A stretch of DNA of 64,000 nt, from the NCBI RefSeq assembly GCF_958295425.1, contig NC_081141.1:19499180-19563179 (forward strand). Direction: 5' to 3'. This document shows positions 11,560 to 24,900 of the stretch, one piece after another; position 1 is the stretch's first letter, and each line of letters starts with the position of its first letter. The DNA comes from Solea solea (Eukaryota; Chordata; Actinopteri; Pleuronectiformes; Soleidae). Made by a program: the position numbers and the translations under genes. The notes beneath the pieces are model-generated. The model did no database searches, had not been told where the DNA came from, and was given only the letters and a program-made list of their open reading frames with translations.

Positions 11560-11787
11560 CGTTTACCTGAGGCAGAAACAGCAGCTGCTTCCACTGACTG
11601 TCTGTCTGTCTGTCTGTCTGAAACCAACAACCACTGGACGTGGAGTTTTTGTCTTTTCTGGACACTTTACTTGTTTAAAATGGATTAACTTTTGTACACG
11701 TGTGGACATGTTAGGAGAACAACATTAGGAGTTGTACCGATGACCTGAGGCCGATCTGGACTTTCCCCCCCCCCCACACATTAAACC

Positions 11788-12149
11788 ATGAATCGCCTTC
11801 TGTTTTTCCCCAGCCAGCCACATCCCGCAGTGATCGGGGGCATGAGCGCGGAGGAGCGTGACCGGCTGCGCTCGCTATTTCACGCCTACGACGTGGACAA
11901 GTCTGGGAGGATCGAGAGGAACGAGTTCCTCACCATCTGCGCGGAGCTGCAAGTGTCCGCGGCCGAGGCGGACCGCATTTTTGACAAGCTGGACGCGGAC
12001 CAGGACGGCACCGTCACCCTGCTGGAGTTCATCAGCGGCTTCCACGAGCGCTACGGGGAAGACATGATGGAGTCGGACGGGGGAGACGTGTCCACCGCCT
12101 GGGAGAACTTCGCGGGGAGACTAGGTGAACAGAGCAAGTTCATCCCCAG
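11788..12149 (+). other. rasef: Canonical rasef first exon (exon 1B), EF-hand pair
   Basis: Encodes both EF-hand loops ([12 protein letters not shown] and [12 protein letters not shown], all chelating positions intact) and the [18 protein letters not shown] tail that matches vertebrate RASEF. It is markedly GC- and CpG-rich compared with its surroundings, which fits a CpG-island-type promoter. It ends in phase 2 at CCCCAG/GTGAGC. A (C)n run at 11765-11775 lies just upstream of the ATG. Confidence 0.88.
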
Positions 12150-15100
12150 GTGAGCGCGAACACTGTGGTATGGGAATAATCAGGAGAAATATGAGTGCGT
12201 TCAACAGTGAGTGCACATATTTCAACAGCCAGTGTTTTACTTTAACTTTGTGTTTTATATTTCTAGCAACTTTGACATTTCCTCTAACTATCTTTGTTAC
12301 TCGTTACTACCAAATAAAATCAGAAGAAGAGTTGGTAACGGTCTGTATTTATATAGAGATTTTCTAGTTTTCACCCATTCACACATCTTTCATATCCATT
12401 CACACACTGCAACAAGTGTCTTGCTCAAGGACAGTAGCAGAGCCAGGAATTCAACCCACAACCTTCCAGTTGAAAGACAACTCGCCCCTACCACTAAACT
12501 ACCAAATCTTTACATACTTTTACTTCTAAAAGTTAAGTACATTTTATATCAGAAAATTACTTTGGATACTTAAGTACAATGTCATATACTTTAAGACTTT
12601 TACTTTAAATTACAAAAAAATACTTCAACTTCTACCATAGTAATTTTCTGGTAAGATACTTGTACTTTTACTCAAGTATTCCGTTAAGACTGTCAACAGC
12701 TAACTCCAAAATTAGGGATGAGTATTAGTATCAGTCAGTATCGGTACGATACATTGTATATCGGACTGATAAAAATGTATTATCCGATACAATCCAAAAA
12801 AAATCCTATATATATCGCATGCTTCACTATGCACAGACTGTTTTTTTAGGAAAACAATATTTGTTACACAGTTGGAGAATTATGTCTTTAAAAATGACTC
12901 GGCACCAATGTGTTTTTAACAGCTTCATAGTTCATAAATGGTCTAAGATGACTGTGTCGGACTAATATCAGTATGAAAATGGGCATTTAATTTGTGTCTA
13001 TAAATTTAGAAAATGTCCATAATTAGGTCCATTACACTGTGGAAACGCATGAACAAATGTTACTACTAACATTGTTACTTGCCTAACCAAAAAAGGATAT
13101 ATATGCATTTAAGTAAACATTTCAAACATTTTGAAAAACAAGGTCCTGGAAAATGCAAGATCCCACTTGTGGTTCTTCAAAATAAATCACCAGGAGTGTG
13201 TGCTGGTATGGTTTTCAAGTCACATGTGTGAAATCTTAACGATTTTCCCCACTCAAGATTATTGAGTAGTCGCAAATATTCACTATGATCAATTTACTGT
13301 TCGAATTTGTAATCACAATGTGATTAATATTGTGTGTCGTCCCATATAATCCACAACACACAAGGTCAACTGTTGATTGTGGAAAAGGTTTGAGAACCAG
13401 CACAACACAGGTTTGGTTTCAGTTCTACTCGAACTCATGTTGTGTTTTTGTGACAGTGAAGTGAAGGTGTGAGTCTTTGTTTGTCTTGAGTTCTTCTCCC
13501 CTGAAGGAATCATTATAATCCAGATACAGACAGACTAGTTTTTCTGTGTGCTCATTTGTTTCTGTTCCACTTATTTTATTCAAGGCTGGATAAGTGAAAC
13601 GACACATAACTTTTCATTTAAATGCGAAAGAGAGACCAGTAATTAGCAAATATGGTAAACATGACCCAACCCGACCTTTTTCACTGAGTGGATTTTCTGC
13701 TTTTCTATTCATATGATTGTAAGCTGAATTTGACTGTAACCCAAATATGATTTTAGTATTTGGGAAACTTTTTTCGACATGTTCCCACCATTTTTAAACC
13801 ATTAGTTATTAATCAAGGGAAGCAATTCAAGTGACTATTGAAAGAGCATTGTAGCACCTGTTTGACTGCTGTGTTCAGTTGAAGCCACAGACAAGATCTC
13901 AGTCATTTACATACAGCGTGTATATCCTAGCACTGATGTTGTGTGGCACAGAGAGAACCTGGTGCAGAGAACCAGACCCAGTTTAATGCTGCAACGTATG
14001 ATTCTTTTTATAATCATTTCAATCTGTTGATTAGTTTCTCATTAATCCAGTAATGGGTTCATGGTCCATAAAGTGTCTCTCAAACCAGGAAATATCCAGT
14101 TTTAATGATTACACAGAGCAAAGAAAATATTCACATTTAAGGAGCTGAAAAATGGTTTTACTTCTTTAAAAAACAGTCAAACCGATTAATTGATTATCAA
14201 AATGGTTGGTGTTTAATTTAGCAATTGATTAATAATCAAGTAATTGTATTAACCTTACTGCAGCACTAAAGAAATTAAAAAAATAAACTATGGGGAAACT
14301 ACTACAACCTCCTCTCCTCCCTCAATCACACCTGCAGCTCAGCCTCCACTATACGATACGATACGTACATGTCACTATACATGAACTACAGCTTTAATGC
14401 AGGCTCCTCGTGGTCCATGTGCCCCAGAACCCTACAGACTGACTACATGTAGGGCAGTGTTTGCCATTTGTATCAGACGTGAAGCAAAACGCCCTTCACA
14501 ACAACTATGATCGTTTTTATCCGGCCTGAAGATTCTTCTGTTATCATAACATCCTCCCATTTCTTTAATGGATTGTTTTTCTACTTCACATGCAGAGGAT
14601 TTAAAGTTATCCTTACAGTTTGTGAGACACTCTAGAGAGAAGGGCTGTCTGATACTGTTAATCACTCAGTATTAGGACAACCATAATAATAATAACAATA
14701 ATAATAATAATCATATCTTTCTATTTTCAGTGCATATACAGTAAGTCATCTTCAGTAATTTGCTGTAGGTATTTCATGTTCTCAATGTTCTCTCTCTTTG
14801 CTCTTCTCTGCTGCCTCATAACAAATTAGGTCGTCATCCGTTTGACCACAGACAACAGAGAAGACATTTTTCTCACATGTTTCTGTAGAGAGACTTCTAG
14901 GAAAGCTAATGTCAAGTCCCTTTGGTAACATTTAACGGTTATTTCGACGAATTTGTCAAATAATTATATAGCAATAATTACCACGATAGATGTCAGTTAA
15001 CGCGGTGCTGTTTAAAACTACCTTACTGAAAGAAAATGATAAACACTTGTAATTGAAGCATGTTGCAAAGGTAAAACATTTGTAACATGTGTTAAAACTG

Positions 15101-18100
15101 TAGTAAACCTTTAAATAAACTCTCTCTGTGCTTCTCAGCATGGCTGTGTTTGCGTCTTCCCACACGGCACACTGGAAGTTTTTATCCATTTTACATCAAG
15201 AAGGATGGAGGCAACAGCAACATTGCGCTAGTAAGGCGAGCCGGCCTCAAACATGTTGGGGAATCACTGAAAATACAAAGAGGAGCCCATGAAGAGTTTT
15301 AGAAGTGATTTCCACTTTCAACTCAACTGTGCACAAGTGTTAGTGAGGTTAGGGACACACCAGATTGCTGTTATTTATACTACCACTAGGGGCACCTATT
15401 TTTAAAACTTACCTATTAGTGATAATTCCTGCATACAACCTATAGCTACGTTTCGTTGGAGGACAGTCTCGATGTATACATTCACCCCCCCACTACTTAA
15501 AAGAATACTTCACCGAATTGCATTTTCCATTGTATTTCTAGAATAGGGTAAGTATTTTTGTCACTGGTGGGCATGTAACAAAAAATAGACTGAAGATATG
15601 TCTCGACTCAGGGGAAACTGAGGTTGGGAAGCACAATTTTTCAAAAATATTACCCCTATTCTTGTAATACAAAGCTAAATGCAAATCGTTGAAGTATTCC
15701 TTTAATTACAATAAGCATTTATCCCATCAAATCAAACACGGAGTTGTATTTATTTTACAGTAGAATCCACTTCTGAAGCTGTCGCACTTCCTCCTTGTCT
15801 TAGGCCATGATAAGAGTTGCCGTGTTGGGTCAAGCTGTGTCAATATGTCTCCTTATTTGTGTATATATTTATATTTTATCTGTATTTTGTGTGTTTGTTT
15901 GTGCTTTTGGCCCCAGGCCTGGCATGGGACAACTCCTCGTGCTACTGTGCGGTGGCACTGGGACACCGATTGTCACAGTGGTACCTTCTGCGAAATACAC
16001 CCTCTTATCTGACACCGATTGCAGTCAACAACAGTCAGCTGAGACATGGCAGCCTGAAAAGCACAGCACATAAGACACAGTGCCTGATTCATGAAAGAAT
16101 ATTTGTTGTTTTTAGATTCAGGCCTAATGAGCAAACAACATCAATTAGCTCCTTATTCATACTTATTTTGTATGATTATGGTGAATGTGCACTGTGTTTT
16201 TTATTCAGTAACATTAGTTCTCTCAGCTGACTGAGGCGCCGACTATAAGGGATCAGGCTGTGCACCGAAAGATGCTTGAAAAAGGGCTCAAATTGCAAAG
16301 TATGCGAAAAGGTTTGGCTGTCACATCTATTATCAATCAGACAAACAATAGACTACAGAATAGATAAGAAAGCAGAAAGCCCAGTAATATGTTCTGCTTC
16401 TGCTCATTTCATATGTGTGTCACAATGTGTGTGACGCTGCTGCAAGCTGTAAGTTATTGACTGACAGACAACAGTGTCTATATACTTAGTAATACAGCTA
16501 GTCCATCCTGTTAGAAGGCAAACACACACACACACAGACAGCAGACACTTTCATGATGTACTTTTACCATCAAGCTGTGACGCAGGACACTTTATCACTG
16601 TCGTGACTCCAGAGCGACACAGTCAGGGTAAAGTGAGATCATGTTGAGATGTAGTCCTAAATCTAAATTGTGGGACTTTTAAGGGATAGTTTGGGTTTTA
16701 AGTAGAGTCAGTGTGAGAGAGCGAGGCAGCAGGAGAACTGGAACACAGTTCATGGGTTGTTTTGATGTGAATGGGGACACAACAGAATACAAAGTAAAAT
16801 AGAATAGCAACAAAATGCTCACTTTAAGCTGTGTTTTGAATCATTTCAGCAGTTTACCCATCCTTTTGAAAAGGGTAACCTCTAGGGAAAAAAAGGGGGC
16901 TGTCTGACAGCACGTTATACCTCTACAACCAATCAAAATATAGTGTTAGTATTATTCCTTATCTTACAGGGTCATGACATGTTTCTCTCTGATGTCCTTG
17001 TTCACATGAAAACCATATGTAAAATGTGTTCTGGCTCACCTTCTTTAAACAGCTACTGTGCTGAACCGTGTGTGCTGTATGAAACACAAGCACCACTGTC
17101 ACTGTCCCTTTAAGCTGTATTGTCTTACATAGGATCTGTTACAGCCAGAAGCAAATACTCTACGTGTGTAATGATGGGTCTGAACTTTTGAGATGTTTTT
17201 GTTACTCTATGGAGGTAAAAAACGTTTTCCAGGCTAAAAAATAAAATACATTACATAACCTCTATTACCGCCTGCTGTTAATGTATTTTGTTCATAGGTT
17301 TTATTCAATTCAAGCACAGCTGAATTTTTCTTGACCAGTTTAAGTAATTCAGTTTTTAAATCTTAATTAATTAAATGTCAAAATTATTAAAACTTGATTT
17401 CAATCCCCAATTTTATTCCAGGCACGAACAAGCATCGACGTTGTACCAGAACATCAGTCTGACGGAGCCCAGACTGATTCCTCAGTATGAAAGAGTCATC
17501 GTTAACTTCACCAAAGAGATCAAACAGCAAAACCTAGAGATGGAGAACCTGGCGCTCGCCATCAAACGGTGAGCAACACAGACTTACAGTCGCACACACA
17601 CACACGCGCGTGCATGTGCGTTCTATAATGATGTAGTATGATGAGGATGAATATCAAAGGTAGGTGACAAAATGTCTGATGTTCTGCTCTTAAAACCCAT
17701 TTTTACGAATCGGTGGCTCTTATGTTTAGATTTTCACCTACATTTTCTCCCACCCTGTGACCACACACAGAGGAAACTCGGTATAGTTAATAAAAGATGG
17801 ATGGAATGACATTATCCTCTGTATGTTCCGCAGAGCACAGGACCAGGCGTCCATGCAGCTCACTGAGATGGAGGAGGAGATGGACCAACGCATTCACGCG
17901 GCAGAGAGAAAAACACGCGAGCAGGTGGGGACAAACTCAGCGCCATCTTCTCCATTTAAAATGGATACGTTAACTTGGTTTAAATACTGTAAATATTGTT
18001 TCATTCTCTCTCTCTTGAGTTTGCGAAGCGATAAGAAGGGAGTGTTTGGAGCTGCTCTTCCCTCATGTCAAACAAATCGTGCGCGGCTGAATATCACGTT

Positions 18101-21100
18101 ACTCATCCAGACTGTGACACGGCTGCTGAACAGCTGGACTTTACAACCCTGTGGTTTCCACGCATTTAATCAGAGTTCGCAGGAGCCGAAACTTGTTTTA
18201 CTGTCAGTGCTCTATGTGATAGGACGGCACAGTTTATGCACACAGGCAGTTTCTCAATGAAAACACAAAACAATAAACTGCAAACCACAGTTTTTTTTTC
18301 TTTTACTGTGCCTTTAAATCTTGGCAGGCAGAACTTATGTAAGTATACTTCACTGACTCAAGAGCTGCTGTTTATTTTGTGAAAGAAAAGTACACACGCA
18401 CACACACACACACACACATTTGTGGGGTTAAACCACCTGTTTGAACACAGTCATGTTCTGACACCTATTTTTGTAGACACACACAGAGTTGCTGATACGC
18501 TTATTGATTATCCAGAGGTCAATGTGACACAGCTTATTGAGTCACAGACGTGACATAACTGCAGAGAGAGCACATGCAGTGTGTGACATGGGTCTCTCAC
18601 TCTGAGGGGTCTGACAGTAAATTCAGGAGTAAACCAAACTTGGGTCAGAACTTTACAAAGAGGCCGTGCTCTTTGCTCAGATTAGGCTGTTTGCATAGAA
18701 TTTATTTAAAATGGACATTCAAGGCTTAGGAAGTAGGTCGGTGGTGGTCACCAGGGGGCAACTGTCTCACCTAATTTATATCATCAGTAAACATTTTCCT
18801 GAGGACTTAATGGTCTCAATTGCTAATCGCTATGTCAATTGTGCTCCTAAAATAGATGAGTACACGACATATGAGTAGACACCAGTGTGATTGACAGCTG
18901 GTATCGTCCAATAGGGGTTGCAGGTAATGACTGTGAACTTACAGTTTCAAAGTCAAATCGCAAATCTCGAAATCTCTTCATTTTTATATATATATATATA
19001 TATAGTTTAAAGCTGTTTAAATGTGTTCTTTACGTGACATAGGGAGGAACCCGGAAAATGGTTGTCATGGCAGCAAAGTTAGAGCAAAAAGAGCAGGTTT
19101 AACAGATATATGTATATACATGTATATATTTGTGACCATGTGTTTGTGTTCCTGTCTGCAGGAGAAGAGGCGAACGGAGGCTGAACTGGGCGAGCTACGA
19201 AGAAGTTATGAAACGGAAATTTGTGAGCTTCAGTGTAAGATCCAGCGGATGCAGATGGTAAATGATACGGATCACATATGGCAAAAGCAGTGGGACGTTG
19301 GCTGAGGACTGTCCAGTCTCTAGAGAATCTCACATCGAGCCCTTCTGCACAATCTTTGGAGAATGTTTACAAATTTTAAACCGTTTATTTGTATTCTCAA
19401 GCTCTCATCTCCGTCTATATGCCACACATGTGTACAGTACAGTCACGTCAAAGTCTTAAAGATAAATATGCACAGTTGTGCTGTCCCAGCGTCCCTCGGG
19501 GCCTCATGATACACTTCACTGCTAAAGAGAGAAGCTTTTTCTTTTAAAATCTAAATAGGAACAAGCCCTTAAAGGTTATATGTACTGTACTTATGTCGGA
19601 AAGAAAACATGACTCTGCTCGTCAGTGGAAAGTTGAGTCCTTTTTCTATAAGGAAACACTGACTTCACTCACTGGAGCGTGAACCAGGGCTAATTTATTC
19701 TGCAGGCCCCATGACAACACAGTTATTACTTGAGTAAATAACCTTCACCTGTTTGTATGATTTTTAAAGTGAAACCTAAATGCTTTAGTGCATGAAGGAG
19801 ATATATGAGGGGCTGCAGATAAAGTAAAAAACATTGATAAGAATCATTTGAACGTGATTATAGATGCATTATGAAAAATGTAGTACATTTGAGCAGTCGT
19901 AAACAATATGTTATTAGAGTCACTGTGAGCTTTCTTGCTAATGTACATTAGGATGCTTAATAGAACATGACTTTATGTAGTCCAGTAGTGAGGCTGCTGC
20001 ACGGAAGAGGCTTTTAAATGATTTACTTTTTTGTTTTGTTTTAATGACTCTAAAACATGTGAACTTGTCCAATCATCAGATTGAAGAAAAATACAATAAT
20101 ATCACAGTGAAAGACGAGTCGCTGGCATTGAAGAAGAAGATCACTGAACTAACCCTGGTGAGTGAGACTGAATATGCACGTTGTTCTCATTTTATTTTCT
20201 TTATTTTCTTTTAACATTCCTATGCTCTTGTGTTTCACCTCTGCAGGATAACCAGCGTCTAAAGCAGGAGCTGTTGAAATCTCAGACCAAAGTGGCCTGT
20301 CTGCACAGCGAGATGGACATGCTGAAGACAGAGTTAACCGACCACAGCATCAACACTGAACGGTGAGTTCATGCCTTTGTTTCCTTGTATGTGCCATGTT
20401 CATGTCTCACTGGTTTGGATCAATGTCCAGATTAATTTAAAGGGTCATAAGACAGGTTACTGTGAAATCTATGTTGAGAGGAGAATCAGTCCTGGTTAGC
20501 TGTGTGAAGCAACACAGTTCAAAGGCAACCCCTCTTATTTGGAGATTGAGGTTGATAATAAGATTAATACATTTTATTTATATAGTGCTTTATTTATTAT
20601 TTATAAGGAAGAGGACTCAAACTCAAATGACCTGGTGGCCACTGAGCATGTCGTCTGGTCAGGAGGGAGCCGGTCAAGTGAAAAGAAAAGTCCCAGAGCT
20701 TTTCAGTTTAAAAGCTTAAAATTATATTAAGATATTCCATCACGATATCACAATAACAATATGTGTGACGAAATTCCACTTTTAGGTTACTTTTTATTTT
20801 ATTTATTTTCCACCACAAATAATGGAAGGCCTCAACTAGGCCTCCATAGTTTGGGGTTTTCAAAATTAGGGCCAAACATGCCAGTGTTTTTCTTTGTCCA
20901 CCTTATTAGAGTTTCATAGTAACAGGTAAAAACAGCAGTACATTGTAATTTCATAAATGCAACAAACTATAATGACAAAAAATGATGCTGTTATATAATA
21001 AATTATTGAATTATTGACTTTTGAAAGTCTAACACTTAATTAATTACTGAAAACGAAGTTGCAGAGCAGGTTCCATCCACTGTTTTGCATCTTAATTTTG

Positions 21101-21918
21101 ATCATTTAGGAATAATAACTATTTGTTCTCTGTGATCTCATCACAATGCATTCCATTGTACATGTCATAGAGACAGAGACAGAGACAGAGAGAGAGACAG
21201 AGACAGAGAGAGAGCAAAGCTGAAACAGGATATCCTGGAGCAGCTCCACACACACAATAACTTCTTGTTGTTGGTGCGTTACTTAGGAACAGAAGCAGCA
21301 GAGCCAACAGCAAAGTGACAGTTCCTGCTCGGTGCAGTGTCTTTCAGTGACCAGGGAGGTGCACTGCTGTGTTGGATATGAAAAAAAAAAAAAAAAAAAC
21401 AGATCTCAGGTGAACTGAGGCAACAATATAAAACTGAACTGAACTGAACTGTTTTTAGTGTTTGCCTGACACATTTTAAATACAACACACCAATAGTAAT
21501 CGATCAAAAGGAAAGGTTTTAAAGGGACAACAATTTAACAGCTTGTTAATCCAGTTCTAGTGAAACGAGGACTGAGATAACTGTATTTGTTTCATACAGT
21601 TGCGTTTTTACTAAGTGTTCATTCACAAAATCCCGTACATTGAGTCTATCTATTATTAATTGTTTGTCTGTTTTAATTAGGCTTGTTAGACTTGTACAGT
21701 TTCACTGGCCAAGTCTGTTTTTTGTAATTACTAATGTTTTGTGCAGAAAGGGAAGCTTATACTATATAATATGTTGTCTCCCTTTGCAGGTTAATATTTG
21801 TTTGTGAATTGAAATTCTAAAAGTGTGTTGTGTTGCAGAGATGAGGAGCTCTTGCAGCAGTTCGCTGATGAGCGCGACATCCTGGAGAGTCAGATTGAGA
21901 TTCTGCAGTGAGTTAGAC

Positions 21919-21980
<62 letters not shown>

Positions 21981-24900
21981 TACTGATTTGACTTCATTTT
22001 GAAAATAAAGATTGTCCGGGTAAAAAAAAAAGTTTGTGTGTGCAGGAAAGCCAACAGGAAGCTCCACGACAACAACGATGGCCTGAGGATGGCACTGGAG
22101 AGGATCACAAAGGTGGAGTTGCATTTTTTTAACTAAGAACAATCTTAATTTTGAAAGAAAAAAATGCTTTTGTTAATTTCCAACAACTGATTGTGAACGT
22201 GTGTTACAGTCTAGTAACAGTGGATCACCAGGAGAAATAAAGAGCAGAAGTAAAAGCATCTGTTACACGTCACCACACGCATTAATGGACAGGTGAGACC
22301 TGCAACCAGTGTTTGACTGCGCCACCTATAGTCAAGTCAATGCAAGTGTATTTATGTAGCTTATGACTCACACAAGAAAAGAAAAAAAGAATTTAGTTTA
22401 GTTTTGATTTTCAACTCTGAATAATAGATTTTACTGTTATCTGTCCATAGAGGACTCTGTACTGAAAAAGTCTTTAAAAAGAGGTGTCTAAAAACAAAGA
22501 AAACTAAATGACTTTACTTTAAGTATCTACCACTGAACTATACAATTATAGTGTGGATATTTTGTGGCATGTATCACAGATTATGTCCTGATCTCTTCTT
22601 CAGGTTCTGCCACCATTTGAATGACGATTTCTCTCCGTACAACCGTCGGCCCAGCTGTGACACTCTGGCCTTGGCCATGTGTGACCCGGGCCTGAAGCGC
22701 AGAAACAGCAGTGAGTGTGAGGAGGACAGCCTGCCTGAGATCTACATGGACAGCGGCCTGTCAACACTCAGAGGCTCACACGGTGGCTACGACTCTGAGC
22801 ACGAGGTCAAATGTCATGAGGAGGAGGAGGAGGAGGAGAAAGTGAGGGAGGAGAAGACAAGGGAGGATGACTACAATGACAGCATCATTGAAGAATGCGA
22901 AGAAAACTCTGACAATGAGGTGAGACAAAAAGGAAAGAAATGCAAAAACATAGTTAGCTTGGTATCGGTCAAAATCAATGGATGGGATATCAGGCCAATA
23001 AAAATGTAAAATCGGATACAATTCAAAAATCCTATATATCGCATGCTTATAAAACTATAAAAATGTAACTAAAAATCAGCAAAGGCATTTTAGCTGAGTC
23101 ATGTTTGGGCTGTTTATTTGTGACACATTTGGGGAATTATGTCTTTGGAATGACTCGGCACAAATGGGTGTTAACAGCTTTATACGTTGATAAATGGTCT
23201 AAAATTAGTGATATCGGTGTCGGACGCAAAAAAGTGATATCGTTCCGTTTTCAGACGAAAGAGGCCTAAAGGTTGACCAAGGTTGTGTCGTACAGAATGA
23301 TGTCAATAAAAATAAGTAAAATGGGAACATAAAATAACATATACAATTAAAACAATACAGTGCATAATAAAAGAACATAAAAGCAGACAAACGGGAGTCC
23401 AGCTCAACATGAATTAAATGCCAAAGAGAACAGCAACAACAACAGAACTCACCAAAGGTTACACATTGCAGCTTTAAAATCTGTAGAAATTAAGTAAATG
23501 TAGTCAATGTCTACACATTAATTAGCTTACTATAAATTTGGTTTAAATCTCTGTGATAAATGGAAATTTGACCTGATTTGACTAATTATGTCTTATCCTC
23601 TGGTGACCTTTATATTGATTATAAATTGCATATGTCACTCAGAAGCAGAATGGTGGCACGAGAGAAGAAAATCCTTTGTGGATTCTAAACTAAATGTCAA
23701 CAAATGATTTCACAGGCTGTTCACAGCCACAGTTTTCAATAATGTCTTCCACTGTGTGTCTACATCGCAGCCAGCAGAGACACAGGACAGTGAGTCAGCG
23801 TTTGGGTCAGACAGTAGCTCAGCGTTGGAGTGGAAGCTGCCTGAATCCATCGATGTCCCCAAAACCCCTGCCCCAACAACACGAAAGGCCCTCAGTGCCA
23901 TCAGTGTTCAGGTAAGAGAGCGACAAACTAACTCAAATTATTACATTTATAACAAATCCTGGTGCTGATTTTTGTCAAACATTACAACTTCATATTTTCG
24001 GCCACACTTGGCAAACTTATATGTATGTTCTTGACTTGTTGTGTTGCGTCTTACTTTCCCAGAGGTCTCTGGGTTGGAAAAAAAAAAATTGCTGAATGTT
24101 TTTCCAGACTTTTACAAAAGATTTATACTTGCATTTGCATCTCTAAGTTACTACCATAGTCATTTATGAATCAGCAGCGAACCACAAGAAATGGACTCTT
24201 AGCTCAGTAAAATTAAAAAGCTCAGCTAAATATAGTAGTGTCACTTCAACAAACAAGTGTTAAGTGGAATTTTCTGGACAAAACACAGAAATAGACTACA
24301 TACTAGATACTACTTGTGTCCTCCTCTTGCATAATTTGTATATAAACAATGAGATATCCTTGAGCTTAAATTGAATTTATACAGTCATACAGGTCAGGTA
24401 AGGTTGTTTACCTTGACGTGTTTTGGCTGTCAACTGTATCAACAGAAGAGTCACGTGACGTGGCTGTGACGTGTCTTGCTCAGCTGTTCCTTATACAGAC
24501 AGCAGGGGACGACTATGCCCCCTGCTGTCTGACGCCTCGTCTGACACCTTGTCTTCAACCGAGACGAGGGAGCGTACATCCTATCCCACACCTGGGATGC
24601 TGTCCTTGACAAGGTGGCAGACAGCAGGGGGGCATTTACCTGTCTGGCTGACTAAATGAAATTTAAGTATATCACAAAAGAAGACTAATGAGATATCCTG
24701 CCTAACTCTGCCTAAAGCCATTTATTTGGTTTGACTAAAGTGGCCATTTCCTAGAACTACATGCATTTAACCTGAATTGCATTTGCAAGTGCTTCACTTT
24801 CCCTTTTCTCCACTTGACCTCTGCCCTTCTCCCTTCTCCCTTCTCTCTCCAGAAGGACGAGGCGAGCCCCGACCTGGGCTACATGACGTCAGAGAGAGCT

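Larger units (their letters stand above)
17422..22112 (+). other. rasef: rasef coiled-coil exons
   Basis: Seven exons (17422 to 22112) encode residues about 121 to 342, rich in Glu, Lys, Gln and Leu in heptad-like spacing ([57 protein letters not shown]). In RASEF this segment drives self-association. The first exon starts with [11 protein letters not shown] and accepts splicing from either EF-hand exon. Confidence 0.85.

Noticed and set aside
15807..16230. Two overlapping open frames in the large rasef intron
   Set aside because: Hydrophobic start resembles a signal peptide, but composition follows a T-rich stretch and no family is recognised.
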